A stretch of 64,000 nucleotides of DNA from Desulfurococcales archaeon (GCA_023255955.1 JAGDWD010000003.1:1-64000); one strand, 5' to 3'; numbered from the stretch's first letter, positions 16,604 to 27,466 are shown. Made by a program: numbers and translations. Notes: generated by a model not told the origin, from the sequence alone.

Positions 16604-19033
16604 TTAGGCCTGGCTCAGCTTCAGATAGATCCCTGGAGCGAGCTCGTAGTCCCAGCTCTCAGGCCTACCTACCACTATCTCTCTAACGTTGTGGAAGTAT
16701 TTCAAGTCCTCGATAACGCTCCCCAGCTCCTCAGGTACGTAGAGCGTCCCCTCAATTCTCTCACTCAACCTCATACCCCTCTCCTTCTTCCACTTCCAAA
16801 TAGCTGAGTTCACCTCAACTACCCTCTCAATGAGCTCCGCCCTACCCTCACTAAATGATAGCTCCTCCTCGCTAATCCTTTCCTTAGCTATCGGCCGACC
16901 CGTAAGCGACCTCCAGATGTAGTCGGTTGTGAAAGGCATTACAGGGGATAGAAGTTTCAGCGACAGCTTCAACACTCTGTAGAGGGTGTGGATAGCTCCA
17001 GCTACCTCAGCCTCAGTAGAAGGTGATTTCCTGTAGACCCGTGGCTTCACCATCTCCATGTAGTTAGAGGCGAACACATCCCATATAAGGTGATACAGTT
17101 TAAGTGTCGGGTCGTAGACGTCCAGCTTCCTGTAGCCGTCCACCACCTCCCTCGCTATCTTACTAGCGTAGGCAAGCATGGCTTTATCTAACTCTCTGAG
17201 AGCTACCTCACCCCGAGGTTCTTCGAAGGACGTTATGAACCTCGCAATGTTTACGAGCTTCGTCGAGAAGAGGAGTCCGGACCTAACGGTAGCTTCAGAC
17301 CACCTGTAATCACTCCCAAGCTTGCTAGCTACAGCTGACCAGAACCTGAACGCGTCCGCACCGTACTTCTCTATGTACGGCTCAGGGTAGATTACATTAC
17401 CTAGAGACTTATGCATGGCCCTACCCTTCTCGTCTAGGCCCATACCGGTTATCCGAACCCACCTGAAGGGAGGTCTGGAGGTCAGTAGCCAGACACGTAG
17501 GGTCGTGTAGTAGAGCCAGGTCCTTACGATGTCGTAGCCCTGCGGCCTCATAGCCTTTGAGAGAGCCTTACTCGCAGCTTCAGGGTTCCTCAACCAGTTA
17601 GTGACGTAGAGTACCGAAACAGACGAGTCGAACCACGTGTCAAAGACCCTGGTCTCACCGACTATCTGATCCTTCGCAGCTCCGCAACGCGGGCATGAGT
17701 CGACCGGGGGTGGATCCTTCCACGGGCGCACATACTGGCCTGGCTCTGAGAGGATCTCGTAACCACATCTAGAACACCTCCACACGGGTACCTCAGTTCC
17801 GTAGTATCTTGTCCTCGATATGGGCCAGTCCATAGCTAGTGACTTCACCCACTGAACAAGCCTCTCCTTATGCTCCTCCGGGTAGAACTCCATGAGGTCA
17901 GCTACCTTCAGGACATCGTCCTTAAAGTCGAGTTGCCTCAGGAAATACTCCTCTACGTGGACTATCTCGACAGGTGTCTTACACCTCCAACATGTAGGTA
18001 CCTCATGCACTATCTCCTCTGTCTTAACTAAGGCACCGACCTCCCTGAGAAGCTCAGCAATCTTTTCCCTCGCCTCCGCGACCTTCAAGCCCTTCAACGG
18101 TCCTGCGAGCTCGCTCATGGTTCCATCCTTCTCAATAACTATCCTGGGCTCTATCCCCATCTCCTTAAAGAATATTAGGTCCCTCACATCACCGTAGGAG
18201 CACATCATGGCTAAGCCTGTACCGTACTCAGGTCTAGCCATCTCGTGGGGGATTATCGGGACGGTCTGGCCGTATATCGGTACTACAGCGTGCTTTCCTT
18301 CTAAGTTCCTGTACCTCTCGTCTTTCGGGTTGTAGATGACGGCCCCGCAAGCAGCTAGTAGCTCAGGTCTGGTGGTAGCTATAACTATGTCCTCACCGGT
18401 CTCCGCTATCTTGAACTTTATGTAGTAGAGGTAGGCTTTCTCTTCATGAAACTCTATCTCAGCTTCAGCTAGGGACGTCCTACACCTAGGACACCACTGA
18501 ACCGGTTTAGTGTCCTTATAGACGAGACCACGCCTCCACATCTCAATGAAAGTCGCTTGAGTTAGTGCCCTATACTCCGGAGAGTCCGTACCACCTCTCC
18601 AGTAATCGAATAAACAACCTAATCTCCTCCAGATCGACACTAAGGCTGCCTCATTCTTGTCTAAGAGCTCCGAAACCATCCTCAAGAAAGCTTCCCTACC
18701 CTCAACAGTCTTAGCCATCTCATGAGCGATCACACCGTAAGTCTTCTCAGCAGCTACCTCAGCAGGGAGCCCGTTCCTATCAGCATAGAAGGGAACGAGG
18801 ACCTTGTAGCCGAGTAACCTCAGAGCTCTAGCAACCATGTCTATCTGAGCGTAGTGAGCTGCTTGAGCTACTCCCCAAGGACCTGACGGATACGGGGGAG
18901 GGGTATCTATGACCACGAAGTTCTCGTCGGAGGCTAGGTCGACCTCCTCCTTATATAACCCCTCCTTCTCCCACAGATCAAGTAACTTAAGTTCTTCTTC
19001 AGGACGCCACCTAACTACCTCTATCCTACCCAT
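16604..19033 (-). CDS. valS: valyl-tRNA synthetase
   Basis: A class I synthetase of 809 residues that attaches valine to tRNA(Val). ValRS features include FVVIDTPPPYPSGPW, VPFYADRNGLP, the editing domain (IATTRPELLAACGAVIYNP), zinc-type pairs (CPRC, CWRC, CSRC with CPRC), DTWFDSSVSVLYV and the KMSKS equivalent AMHKSLGNVI. The HIGH position is unusual: after PSGPW it reads GVAQAAHY, without the expected histidines. An anticodon-binding helical domain follows. The start is ATG 19033. Confidence 0.9.
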   Translation of the reverse strand: MGRIEVVRWRPEEELKLLDLWEKEGLYKEEVDLASDENFVVIDTPPPYPSGPWGVAQAAHYAQIDMVARALRLLGYKVLVPFYADRNGLPAEVAAEKTYGVIAHEMAKTVEGREAFLRMVSELLDKNEAALVSIWRRLGCLFDYWRGGTDSPEYRALTQATFIEMWRRGLVYKDTKPVQWCPRCRTSLAEAEIEFHEEKAYLYYIKFKIAETGEDIVIATTRPELLAACGAVIYNPKDERYRNLEGKHAVVPIYGQTVPIIPHEMARPEYGTGLAMMCSYGDVRDLIFFKEMGIEPRIVIEKDGTMSELAGPLKGLKVAEAREKIAELLREVGALVKTEEIVHEVPTCWRCKTPVEIVHVEEYFLRQLDFKDDVLKVADLMEFYPEEHKERLVQWVKSLAMDWPISRTRYYGTEVPVWRCSRCGYEILSEPGQYVRPWKDPPPVDSCPRCGAAKDQIVGETRVFDTWFDSSVSVLYVTNWLRNPEAASKALSKAMRPQGYDIVRTWLYYTTLRVWLLTSRPPFRWVRITGMGLDEKGRAMHKSLGNVIYPEPYIEKYGADAFRFWSAVASKLGSDYRWSEATVRSGLLFSTKLVNIARFITSFEEPRGEVALRELDKAMLAYASKIAREVVDGYRKLDVYDPTLKLYHLIWDVFASNYMEMVKPRVYRKSPSTEAEVAGAIHTLYRVLKLSLKLLSPVMPFTTDYIWRSLTGRPIAKERISEEELSFSEGRAELIERVVEVNSAIWKWKKERGMRLSERIEGTLYVPEELGSVIEDLKYFHNVREIVVGRPESWDYELAPGIYLKLSQA

Positions 19034-19283
19034 ACAGCACCACCACCTTCAGCTCTGTAGCATATTAAGCTATTAGCTACTGTAGCAGACCACAGATAAG
19101 CTAAGCCTAAGCTAAAAAAGGCGTGAATTTCTAGGTAGTGAACTAGTCCCTGAAACCTGGATAGCATATGCACATAAAGTATCCATCTCTTAGTTAAGAA
19201 TTCTCCTATAGTAGATCCTGAATGTATGTAGGAAACCTAGAAACAACTAAAATTATGTGTTAGTATGCTCCACTACTTATAGG

Positions 19284-19562
19284 TCAGTCGGTGAAGAGCC
19301 TCGTTATGTACTCCACGTCTACCGAGCCTACCCCATCTACGTTGCTTAGAAGGTTTTCAAGTTCGTATGTCCCTCCTTCATATTCCTCAGGCATGGTTAT
19401 ATAGATCCTCAGTCCGTGAAGTCCGAAGGCTATATAGAACTTCTCTACCTTCATTACATCGTACTGGGAAGGTAACGCATGTTTAATCTTATCTACTAAC
19501 TCATCTAGATTTACCTCATCGCTCTGCGGGTTTACCCTAACTACCAAGACTACCTTACCCAT
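19284..19562 (-). CDS. ef1b: elongation factor 1-beta (aEF-1B)
   Basis: The guanine-nucleotide exchange factor for EF-1 alpha, about 92 residues, the normal archaeal size. It reads GKVVLVVRVNPQSDEVNLDE at the start, YDVMKVEKFYIAFGLHGLRI in the middle and NLLSNVDGVGSVDVEYITRL at the end. I chose ATG 19562 rather than the upstream 19592 because homologues begin MGKV and because GGTGGT lies just upstream. It follows the small Zn-ribbon gene by 10 bp, the common archaeal arrangement. Confidence 0.92.
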   Translation of the reverse strand: MGKVVLVVRVNPQSDEVNLDELVDKIKHALPSQYDVMKVEKFYIAFGLHGLRIYITMPEEYEGGTYELENLLSNVDGVGSVDVEYITRLFTD

Positions 19563-19572
19563 GACTACCACC

Positions 19573-19782
19573 CTAAGGTCCTTCAAAACCACAGGAAGGG
19601 CATTTATATGGAGCAGCCAGCTTTCTGCATTTCTCGCACCGCCATATAACGACCTTCCCGCAGTTAGGGCACTGGAACCTGACCGCCCTAGTGTAGGGCT
19701 CTATTATCCTCCCACAGCTACTGCAGAGGGGTGGATTACTTGAGTCTACTATTGCCGGAACCCTCTCTAATTCTGCTCCTAT
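19573..19782 (-). CDS. small zinc-ribbon RNA-binding protein (COG2888 type), start codon unclear
   Basis: The frame encodes four zinc-binding CxxC knuckles: [36 protein letters not shown], and [11 protein letters not shown] at the end. This is the conserved ~60-residue protein usually encoded next to aEF-1 beta and implicated in translation. From the upstream in-frame TAA to the first CxxC there is no ATG, GTG or TTG. A TATA box (CTTAAATATCC, 19810-19820) would start transcription near 19789. I placed the 5' end at an ATA (19782) that follows GGGGAAAGAAG; this start is a guess. A sequencing error is the alternative. Confidence 0.75.
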   Translation of the reverse strand: MGAELERVPAIVDSSNPPLCSSCGRIIEPYTRAVRFQCPNCGKVVIWRCEKCRKLAAPYKCPSCGFEGP

Positions 19783-19822
19783 CTTCTTTCCCCTACCTTT
19801 GGTTTCTAAGGATATTTAAGCA

Positions 19823-20683
19823 CTACTTGGAGACTCCATAGAAACTCGCTGGGTTTTCTAGTAGTATCTTCTCAGCGCACTCTCTCTCCATGATCCCAGC
19901 TTCGACGACTCTCATCACCTCCGGGCCTATGTCCCAAGGATACATTACGGCTCCAGGTCTTTTTGGGTCGTCCAGGTAGTCGCTCTCCACGAGCACGTTC
20001 CTACAAAGACCTCTGAGTTCCTTAACTACCTCGGCCTTACCTACGACACTAACGTGGAAACCGGCCTCAGCGTAGAGAGGTGCTTGAGATGGTGGTACGT
20101 GGTGTACTAGCACCCTATCTTTCGGTAGCCCGACGAGGTTGGTGAAGGTCTTAATGCTCTCTAAGGTGATGAAGCCAGAGTTCTCACTATGTATGTGTAT
20201 GGGTACGTCGTAGTCCTTTGCTAGTCTCATACTCTCCACTAACAGCAGCTCATTAACTACTAAGGATTCGGGAGGTGAAGGATAGTGAGGCCTGCCGAAC
20301 TCCCCCAAGCCATCAGCGAGGCCTTTCCTCAGCAGATCCTCGAGAGCCCTCATGTAGCTGGTTAAGAGCTCCCGGTACACCATGTCGACGTTCTTAGATG
20401 ACCTAACCAGTCTATCTACTGTTGCTGGATGTACGCCGACAAGGCAGAGCACCCCTCCCAGCTCCTTCCTGACCTCAGAACATATACCGATATGCGTATC
20501 GAGAGATTTCCTCACTCCCTCCAGGTCCGTACTATAGCCGTAGCTACTAGGAGGAAGCTGAACAAACACTATCAGCCTACCACCCGCAGCCTTAAACCTC
20601 TTAACGATCTCTCTATAGCCAAGCCCGGTAGTGGAGGCATGAGCATGGGAATCAATGAACCAGCCAGCCAAGAGATCCACCAA
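19823..20683 (-). CDS. TatD-related metal-dependent hydrolase
   Basis: A 286-residue TIM-barrel hydrolase of the archaeal TatD-like group (COG1831). Metal ligands are visible in order: FIDSHAHAS (HxH), GLGEFGRPHY (Glu), VPIHIHSENSG (His), VLVHHVPPS (His) and LVESDYLDD (Asp). Relatives are DNases or phosphoesterases, but this archaeal group has not been assigned a substrate as far as I know. Its TTG start directly follows the TAG of pyrG (no spacer), so it is translationally coupled. Confidence 0.85.
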   Translation of the reverse strand: MVDLLAGWFIDSHAHASTTGLGYREIVKRFKAAGGRLIVFVQLPPSSYGYSTDLEGVRKSLDTHIGICSEVRKELGGVLCLVGVHPATVDRLVRSSKNVDMVYRELLTSYMRALEDLLRKGLADGLGEFGRPHYPSPPESLVVNELLLVESMRLAKDYDVPIHIHSENSGFITLESIKTFTNLVGLPKDRVLVHHVPPSQAPLYAEAGFHVSVVGKAEVVKELRGLCRNVLVESDYLDDPKRPGAVMYPWDIGPEVMRVVEAGIMERECAEKILLENPASFYGVSK

Positions 20684-22306
<1,623 letters not shown>

Positions 22307-22365
22307 CTACACTTAAAAGCACATAGCTATATGTTGTGTGGCTACTAACACACGGTGAGGTGTCC

Positions 22366-22887
22366 ATGAGCTTCGAAAACGCGGCTGGGTTAGCAGAGAG
22401 GTTTGCCGGGAGGTTCGATGATATTAGGAGTAAAGCTCTAAAGAGTATTACAAGGAGTCAGGCAACAACCTTCGACTCTATCTACGAGCTATTAACGGGG
22501 GTCTCCTCATTGTTCAAGACCCTAGCAATACTGGAGAGTTCGGTGGGTTCAGGAACTGGGAGTAGGAAAATATGTGGAAACGCTGTCCTCGTTAGATCTC
22601 AAGATAGTGTCTTCTTCATGAGGTTGAATCCTCTGCGGGCTATCGCATATAATGCTTCACAAGGTCTACTCAGACTGTCTTTCGGGAGGATATCAGTTGA
22701 GGTTACAGATAACGCTATAACCGTCACGCTAGGGAGGATTAACCAGAAGATCCCCTACACAGACCCTGCTGACATAGCTAACAACGCCTCTGCTTACCGA
22801 GCGGTACTCAGTAAAGCACTACCAGTAACTAGTGAGCTGATGACTACGGTAGTATCATGCGCGAAGGCAGCCGGTGTCAGGCTGTGA
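22366..22887 (+). CDS. unknown 173-aa protein before rps7
   Basis: I do not recognise this protein. It has an N-terminal helical region (SFENAAGLAERFAGRFDDIR, then TTFDSIYELLTGVSSLFKTL) followed by a beta-rich segment (GNAVLVRSQDSVFFMRLNPL, LLRLSFGRISVEVTDNAITV) and a final helix. No membrane span or cofactor motif is seen. ATG 22366 is preferred over GTG 22336 because GGTGAGG lies 5 nt upstream. It ends 34 bp before rps7 and is probably cotranscribed with it. Confidence 0.6.
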   Translation: MSFENAAGLAERFAGRFDDIRSKALKSITRSQATTFDSIYELLTGVSSLFKTLAILESSVGSGTGSRKICGNAVLVRSQDSVFFMRLNPLRAIAYNASQGLLRLSFGRISVEVTDNAITVTLGRINQKIPYTDPADIANNASAYRAVLSKALPVTSELMTTVVSCAKAAGVRL

Positions 22888-22921
22888 AGCTTAAAAGTTC
22901 TAAGAGAATGATTAGGGAGGC

Positions 22922-23509
22922 ATGAGTATGAGTGAGGTAGTGCCTACAGAGATAAGGCTCTTCGGTAAGTGGGACTACATGAATATCCAGGTAAGGGATC
23001 CAAGCTTAAAGAAGTATATATGTCTTAGACCGCATTATGTTCCCCACACCAGTGGGAGACATGAGCACAGGAGGTTCGCGAAGGCTGAGGTACCGATAGT
23101 AGAGAGACTTATGAATAAGCTCATGAGGCCTGGTAGGAATACCGGAAAGAAGCATCTAGCATACAACATAGTCAAACTAGCTTTAGACATAATCCACGAG
23201 AGAACAGGGGAGAACCCTATACAGGTACTCGTGAGAGCTATAGAGAACAGCGCACCTAGGGAGGAGACTACGAGGATAATGTATGGAGGTATAATATACC
23301 ATGTAGCTGTAGACGTATCACCCCTGAGGAGAGTGGACCTAGCACTCAGATTCATAACGGAGGGTGCTAGAGCAGCAGCATTCAAGTCTACTAAGCACAT
23401 ATCCGAGTGCCTAGCTGAGGAGATAATCCTAGCTGCTAACAATGACTCTAGAAGCTACGCTATATCCAAGAAAGAGGAGATTGAGAGGATAGCCTTAAGC
23501 TCCAGGTAG
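22922..23509 (+). CDS. rps7: 30S ribosomal protein S7
   Basis: A 195-residue archaeal S7, which binds the 3' major domain of 16S rRNA and nucleates head assembly. Recognisable segments are [78 protein letters not shown] and [20 protein letters not shown]. The start is ATG 22922 (or 22928) after TTAGGGAGG. The usual neighbours S12, EF-2 and EF-1 alpha are not adjacent here. Confidence 0.97.
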   Translation: MSMSEVVPTEIRLFGKWDYMNIQVRDPSLKKYICLRPHYVPHTSGRHEHRRFAKAEVPIVERLMNKLMRPGRNTGKKHLAYNIVKLALDIIHERTGENPIQVLVRAIENSAPREETTRIMYGGIIYHVAVDVSPLRRVDLALRFITEGARAAAFKSTKHISECLAEEIILAANNDSRSYAISKKEEIERIALSSR

Positions 23510-23627
23510 AGAACGGTATTAAACAACTTAAACGTATGTTTTCACTACACTCCAGTTGGTGAGGTTACGGTACCTACCTGTATTTACAGTTAAATACTCA
23601 CTGTCTAAGGTAGGAGGAAGTCTGTCT

Positions 23628-23639
23628 AAAATATATTTT
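23628..23639 (+). promoter_or_regulatory. TATA box for the por operon
   Basis: AAAATATATTTT is centred 26 bp before the ATG of porG at 23659, with no Shine-Dalgarno sequence between, predicting a leaderless mRNA for the four-gene operon. Confidence 0.65.
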
Positions 23640-23658
23640 CTTCCGGGCTAATCGCAGG

Positions 23659-24222
23659 ATGGTGATATTCAGGGTGCTAGTGGAGATAAGGTGGCACGGG
23701 AGAGGAGGTCAGGGCGCTGTGACTGCTGCTGAGCTTGTGGCTTATGCCTCGATCATTAAGGGTTACTACGCGCTAGCTTTCCCGGAGTTCGGGGCTGAGA
23801 GGAGGGGTGCTCCAGTAACAGCATATAACAGACTATCTGATAAAGTCATTTACGATAGATCCCCAGTACTCAGCCCAGATATAGTGGTTATCTTAGATCC
23901 GACGATGGTCGGCCGAGACGTAATACATGGACTTAAAAAGCATGGTCTGGTCGTAGCTAATACTGCGAAGAAACCTAGAGAGCTGGCTGAGATACTCGGC
24001 CCGGACTACAGGGTAGCTACTGTCGACGCAACTAAGATAGCTATGGAGGTCTTCAGGTTACCTATAGTGAACACGGCCATGGTTTCCGCGCTGGTAGCGG
24101 CTTCAGGTATTATAGACTTAGACTCCCTGCTACAAGCTGTTAGCGCTAGGTTTAGTGCTAGACTGGCTTCACTGAATGAGCAGGTAATAAGGAAGGCCTA
24201 CGAATTAACTGAGGTGATGTAG
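23659..24222 (+). CDS. porG: 2-oxoacid (pyruvate):ferredoxin oxidoreductase, gamma subunit
   Basis: A 187-residue gamma subunit of the CoA-dependent oxidative decarboxylase that transfers electrons from pyruvate to ferredoxin. It starts with the family pattern VEIRWHGRGGQGAVTAAELV, then FPEFGAERRGAPVTAYNRLS, and has the later INTAMVSALV-like segment (PIVNTAMVSALVAASGII). First gene of the porGDAB operon; the stop abuts the GTG of porD. The leaderless ATG at 23659 fits the promoter. Whether the complex prefers pyruvate or branched 2-oxoacids cannot be decided here. Confidence 0.92.
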   Translation: MVIFRVLVEIRWHGRGGQGAVTAAELVAYASIIKGYYALAFPEFGAERRGAPVTAYNRLSDKVIYDRSPVLSPDIVVILDPTMVGRDVIHGLKKHGLVVANTAKKPRELAEILGPDYRVATVDATKIAMEVFRLPIVNTAMVSALVAASGIIDLDSLLQAVSARFSARLASLNEQVIRKAYELTEVM

Positions 24223-24540
24223 GTGGGGGCGCTTCCAGGATGGAGGGAGCTACCTAGAGGAGCAGCAATATTAGAGCCGGGATCATCAGTAAGATATAAG
24301 ACGTCTAGTTGGAGGGTTCTGAAGCCGGTAATAGATCAGGAGAGATGTATTAGATGTAGGATTTGCTGGACGTACTGCCCGGAACCTGCCATCCATGAGA
24401 TTGACAAGCCATACACAGCTAAGTCTGGTAGAACATATAGAGTCACCTATGAAATAGACTACGACTACTGTAAAGGTTGCGGTATCTGCGCGGAGGAGTG
24501 CCCAGTTAAAGCTATAACTATGGTTGAGGAGGTGAGGTAG
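24223..24540 (+). CDS. porD: 2-oxoacid (pyruvate):ferredoxin oxidoreductase, delta (ferredoxin) subunit
   Basis: A 105-residue ferredoxin-like subunit with two 4Fe-4S motifs, CIRCRICWTYCPEP and CKGCGICAEECPVKAI, that carries electrons from the TPP centre to external ferredoxin. The N-terminus (SWRVLKPVIDQERC) is typical of PorD. It starts with GTG directly after the porG stop and ends one base before porA, so all are translated from one message. Confidence 0.93.
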   Translation: MGALPGWRELPRGAAILEPGSSVRYKTSSWRVLKPVIDQERCIRCRICWTYCPEPAIHEIDKPYTAKSGRTYRVTYEIDYDYCKGCGICAEECPVKAITMVEEVR

Positions 24541-24541
24541 T

Positions 24542-25729
24542 GTGGGTAAGGTCATACCTATCTCCGGGAACTACGCAGTTGCTTACGCCGCTAAAGCAGC
24601 TGATGTTGACGTCATAGCTGCTTACCCGATAACACCTCAGACAGCTGTAGTTGAGAAGCTATCTGAGTTCGTAGCTAACGGGGAACTTGACGCGGAGTTC
24701 ATACACGTAGAGTCCGAGCACTCTGCTCTCTCAGCTGTGGTGGGAGCATCTGCTGTTGGGGCCAGGGTATTCACAGCGACCTCAGCCCAGGGACTGTTAT
24801 TGATGTATGAGATAATGCACATAGCATCAACGTTAAGGCTTCCCATAGTTATGGGAATAGCTGCGAGGGCTATATCAGCACCTATAAACATATGGTGCGA
24901 TCACAGCGACTTTATGGCTGCTTCAGATACCGGCTGGATAATGTTTATGGCAATGAACGCTCAGGAGGCCCACGATCTCGTGATTGCCGGTTTCAGAATC
25001 GCTGAGGATCCGAAGGTTCACCTACCCGTAGCTGTAGGCTATGACGGTTTCCTAGTGTCCCACACGATAGAGCCGGTAAACATAATTGAGAGGGATGAGG
25101 CTCTAAAATATGCTCCGAAGAGGGTGACATGGTACACCTTAAACCCGGACAAGCCGATAACTCTCGGACCACTAGCCTCCCCAGACTGGTACTTTGAATT
25201 CCGGGTACAGCTACAGGACGCTATTGAGGGAGCTAGGGAAGTCATCTCGAACGCCTTCGCGGAGTTCGCTCAGCACTTCGGTAGGAAGTATGGGGAGGTC
25301 GATGCCTACTACACAGACGACGCGGACGTGGTTCTAGTAACTATGGGTAGTGCCTCAGGTACTGCTCTAGCCTACGTGGAGGAGGCGAGGAAGGAGGGTG
25401 TGAAGGTGGGGCTGATCAACGTGAGACTCTTTAGACCTTTCCCAGAGGAGTTCATAGCTAAACATATTGAGAATGCTAAGGTAGTAGCTGTCGTGGATAG
25501 AGCAGTTAATGCTGGCTCCTCGTTTGTAGGACCTCTCTACTCAGATATTGCTGTGACAATGTTTAAGAGAGGTTTCGACATACCTGTAGTTAACTACATA
25601 ACGGGTCTAGGTGGGAGAGCAGTCCTTAAGGACCACATAGACCACATGGTCAAGCACGCACTCAGCCTCGTAGGTAAGAAGATGCGTGACATAAAGACGC
25701 ACTACGCTTTCGTCGGGGTGAGAGAATGA
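24542..25729 (+). CDS. porA: 2-oxoacid (pyruvate):ferredoxin oxidoreductase, alpha subunit
   Basis: A 395-residue alpha subunit carrying the pyrimidine-binding half of the TPP site. Signatures are GNYAVAYAAKAADVDVIAAY, YPITPQTAVVEKLSEF, HVESEHSALSAVVGASAVGA (with the catalytic Glu), FTATSAQGLLLMYE and ISAPINIWCDHSDFMAASDT. A second domain from about residue 260 (VLVTMGSASGTALAYVEEAR) matches the transketolase C-terminal-like domain. Start is GTG 24542. It overlaps porB by 4 bp. Confidence 0.94.
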   Translation: MGKVIPISGNYAVAYAAKAADVDVIAAYPITPQTAVVEKLSEFVANGELDAEFIHVESEHSALSAVVGASAVGARVFTATSAQGLLLMYEIMHIASTLRLPIVMGIAARAISAPINIWCDHSDFMAASDTGWIMFMAMNAQEAHDLVIAGFRIAEDPKVHLPVAVGYDGFLVSHTIEPVNIIERDEALKYAPKRVTWYTLNPDKPITLGPLASPDWYFEFRVQLQDAIEGAREVISNAFAEFAQHFGRKYGEVDAYYTDDADVVLVTMGSASGTALAYVEEARKEGVKVGLINVRLFRPFPEEFIAKHIENAKVVAVVDRAVNAGSSFVGPLYSDIAVTMFKRGFDIPVVNYITGLGGRAVLKDHIDHMVKHALSLVGKKMRDIKTHYAFVGVRE

Positions 25730-26670
25730 GCACCCTTACTATAGCCACACTACCCAAAGACGAGCTCCTAGCTCCAGGACATAGAATGTGTCAGGGATGC
25801 GGAGCCGCTATAGTGATGAGACACCTTCTTAAGGCGCTAGGTAAGGACATAATAATAGCCCACGCAACTGGGTGTGTGGAAGTCACCACCACACTGTACC
25901 CGGAAACTGCGTGGAGGGTTCCCTGGATCCACGTAGCATTTGAGAATGCTGCTGCCGTTGCCTCCGGTATTGAGGCGGCCGTAAAGGCCTTGAAGAGAAA
26001 GGGCTTCATAAACCCGGACAAGAAGATCAAGGTCGTAGCTATAGGTGGAGATGGAGGCACAGCCGACATAGGACTTCAAGCACTATCCGGGATGCTTGAG
26101 AGAGGACATGACGTACTGTACGTTCTCTACGATAACGAAGCCTACATGAACACCGGTATTCAGAGGAGTGGAGCTACACCGATGTACGCCTGGACAACGA
26201 CTACTCCTGCGGGGAAGGTCTGGCGCGGTGAGTGGAGGAGGAAGAAGGACATGATAAGCATAGCTGTGGCACACAAGATTCCCTACGCAGCTACAGTAAA
26301 CTTCGCCTACATAACCGACTTCTACGCTAAGATCAGGAAGGCTGCTGAAATCGAGGGCCCGACCTTCATACACGCATTCTCACCGTGTGTACCTGGGTGG
26401 AGGTATGAGCCTCACCTAACTGTTAAGATTGCGAAGCTAGCTGTTCAGACTGGTATCTGGGTGAACTACGAAGTAGAGAAAGGGGTGTTCAGAGTAACTA
26501 CACCAGTACCAAAGAGGCTCCCAGTAGAGGAGTACTTGAAGTTGCAGGGAAGGTTTGCTCACCTAACTAGAGAGGAGATAGAGAGAGTGCAGAGAATGGT
26601 AGATGAGGACGTTGACTACATAAACAAACTTGCTGGGACTACCGTCATAGGACCGGTGGAGAGGAAATAG
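25726..26670 (+). CDS. porB: 2-oxoacid (pyruvate):ferredoxin oxidoreductase, beta subunit
   Basis: A 314-residue beta subunit that binds the diphosphate of TPP and an Fe-S cluster. It has CQGCGAAIVMRHLL (CxxC) and HATGCVEVTTTLYP for cluster ligands, and the TPP/Mg motif VVAIGGDGGTADIG with LYDNEAYMNTGIQRSG. The C-terminus HAFSPCVPGWRYEP holds the last cysteine. Last gene of the operon; ATGA overlap with porA. Confidence 0.94.
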   Translation: MSTLTIATLPKDELLAPGHRMCQGCGAAIVMRHLLKALGKDIIIAHATGCVEVTTTLYPETAWRVPWIHVAFENAAAVASGIEAAVKALKRKGFINPDKKIKVVAIGGDGGTADIGLQALSGMLERGHDVLYVLYDNEAYMNTGIQRSGATPMYAWTTTTPAGKVWRGEWRRKKDMISIAVAHKIPYAATVNFAYITDFYAKIRKAAEIEGPTFIHAFSPCVPGWRYEPHLTVKIAKLAVQTGIWVNYEVEKGVFRVTTPVPKRLPVEEYLKLQGRFAHLTREEIERVQRMVDEDVDYINKLAGTTVIGPVERK

Positions 26671-26680
26671 GTGGGAGGTC

Positions 26681-27466
26681 CTACCTTAAGCTCAAGCTAT
26701 TCATTATTTTTATTGCCTTAGCGTAGTACTTCCTCAAAGCCTCTATGTAAGGCCTCTGGGAAGCTTCCTCCTGAGCTAGTTGGATACTTAACACCTCAGG
26801 TTGGCTGTCATTAGTCATATCGACTACGGTACCATCCTTCCTCACAACTAGAGTCGGGATCGACTCACCTTCCATGTAACCGCCAACTACTATTATGTTG
26901 ATATTATTCTCATATGCCCTCATCCTAGCTGCGAAGACTATGAGCTCCGGATCTACCTTCTCTAGGGGTGGTGAGAAGCTGACCAACACGTTAGATCCAG
27001 AGCTTGAACAGTACCTTGCTACCTCAGGGTACATAATATCGTCAAGCACTAGGAAGCATATCTTTATATTAGAAACCTCAACACCCGGTGACTTAGGTAA
27101 GAAACCCTTGAAGTTATTACCGTACTGAATGAACTTCCTCGATATCTCGAGCCCGGTCATTGCCTCAACTACGGAGATGAAGGAGTTGCCACCATATTGA
27201 ACGGCTACTGGACTAACATACACCCTCCCCGAGCTACTCAGTGCTGATATCCTGTTGAGGACGGCCCTAACTGCCTTCCTATAAGATGCGTACGTCTTCC
27301 TACCACTAATGAGGTCTTTAAAGATCTTCGTCGGGAGGGGTATTAGAGAGAGGTCTGCTGGCCCGACCTCAGCTGATAGCTTCTGTAGCTCCCTAATATA
27401 TTCCCGGGAGCTAGACCCTAAGTTCAGCCTATATACTGCGATGGTTGCCGAGCCCTGTCCCCCCAA
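26681..27466 (-). CDS. degenerate carbon-nitrogen hydrolase (nitrilase-fold) homologue
   Basis: A 261-residue protein whose C-terminal half resembles the nitrilase superfamily: LDDIMYPEVARYCSSSGSNV aligns with the CYDxRFPExARxLxxxGAD strand-helix, and FAARMRAYENNINIIVVGGY with the ARAxEN segment. At the nucleophile position the sequence reads LDD instead of C-Y/W-D, so the catalytic cysteine is gone, and no clear EKC triad can be traced. I infer a non-catalytic paralogue. Its TTG start (27466) lies inside the reverse gyrase gene, 38 bp overlap. Confidence 0.55.
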   Translation of the reverse strand: MGGQGSATIAVYRLNLGSSSREYIRELQKLSAEVGPADLSLIPLPTKIFKDLISGRKTYASYRKAVRAVLNRISALSSSGRVYVSPVAVQYGGNSFISVVEAMTGLEISRKFIQYGNNFKGFLPKSPGVEVSNIKICFLVLDDIMYPEVARYCSSSGSNVLVSFSPPLEKVDPELIVFAARMRAYENNINIIVVGGYMEGESIPTLVVRKDGTVVDMTNDSQPEVLSIQLAQEEASQRPYIEALRKYYAKAIKIMNSLSLR

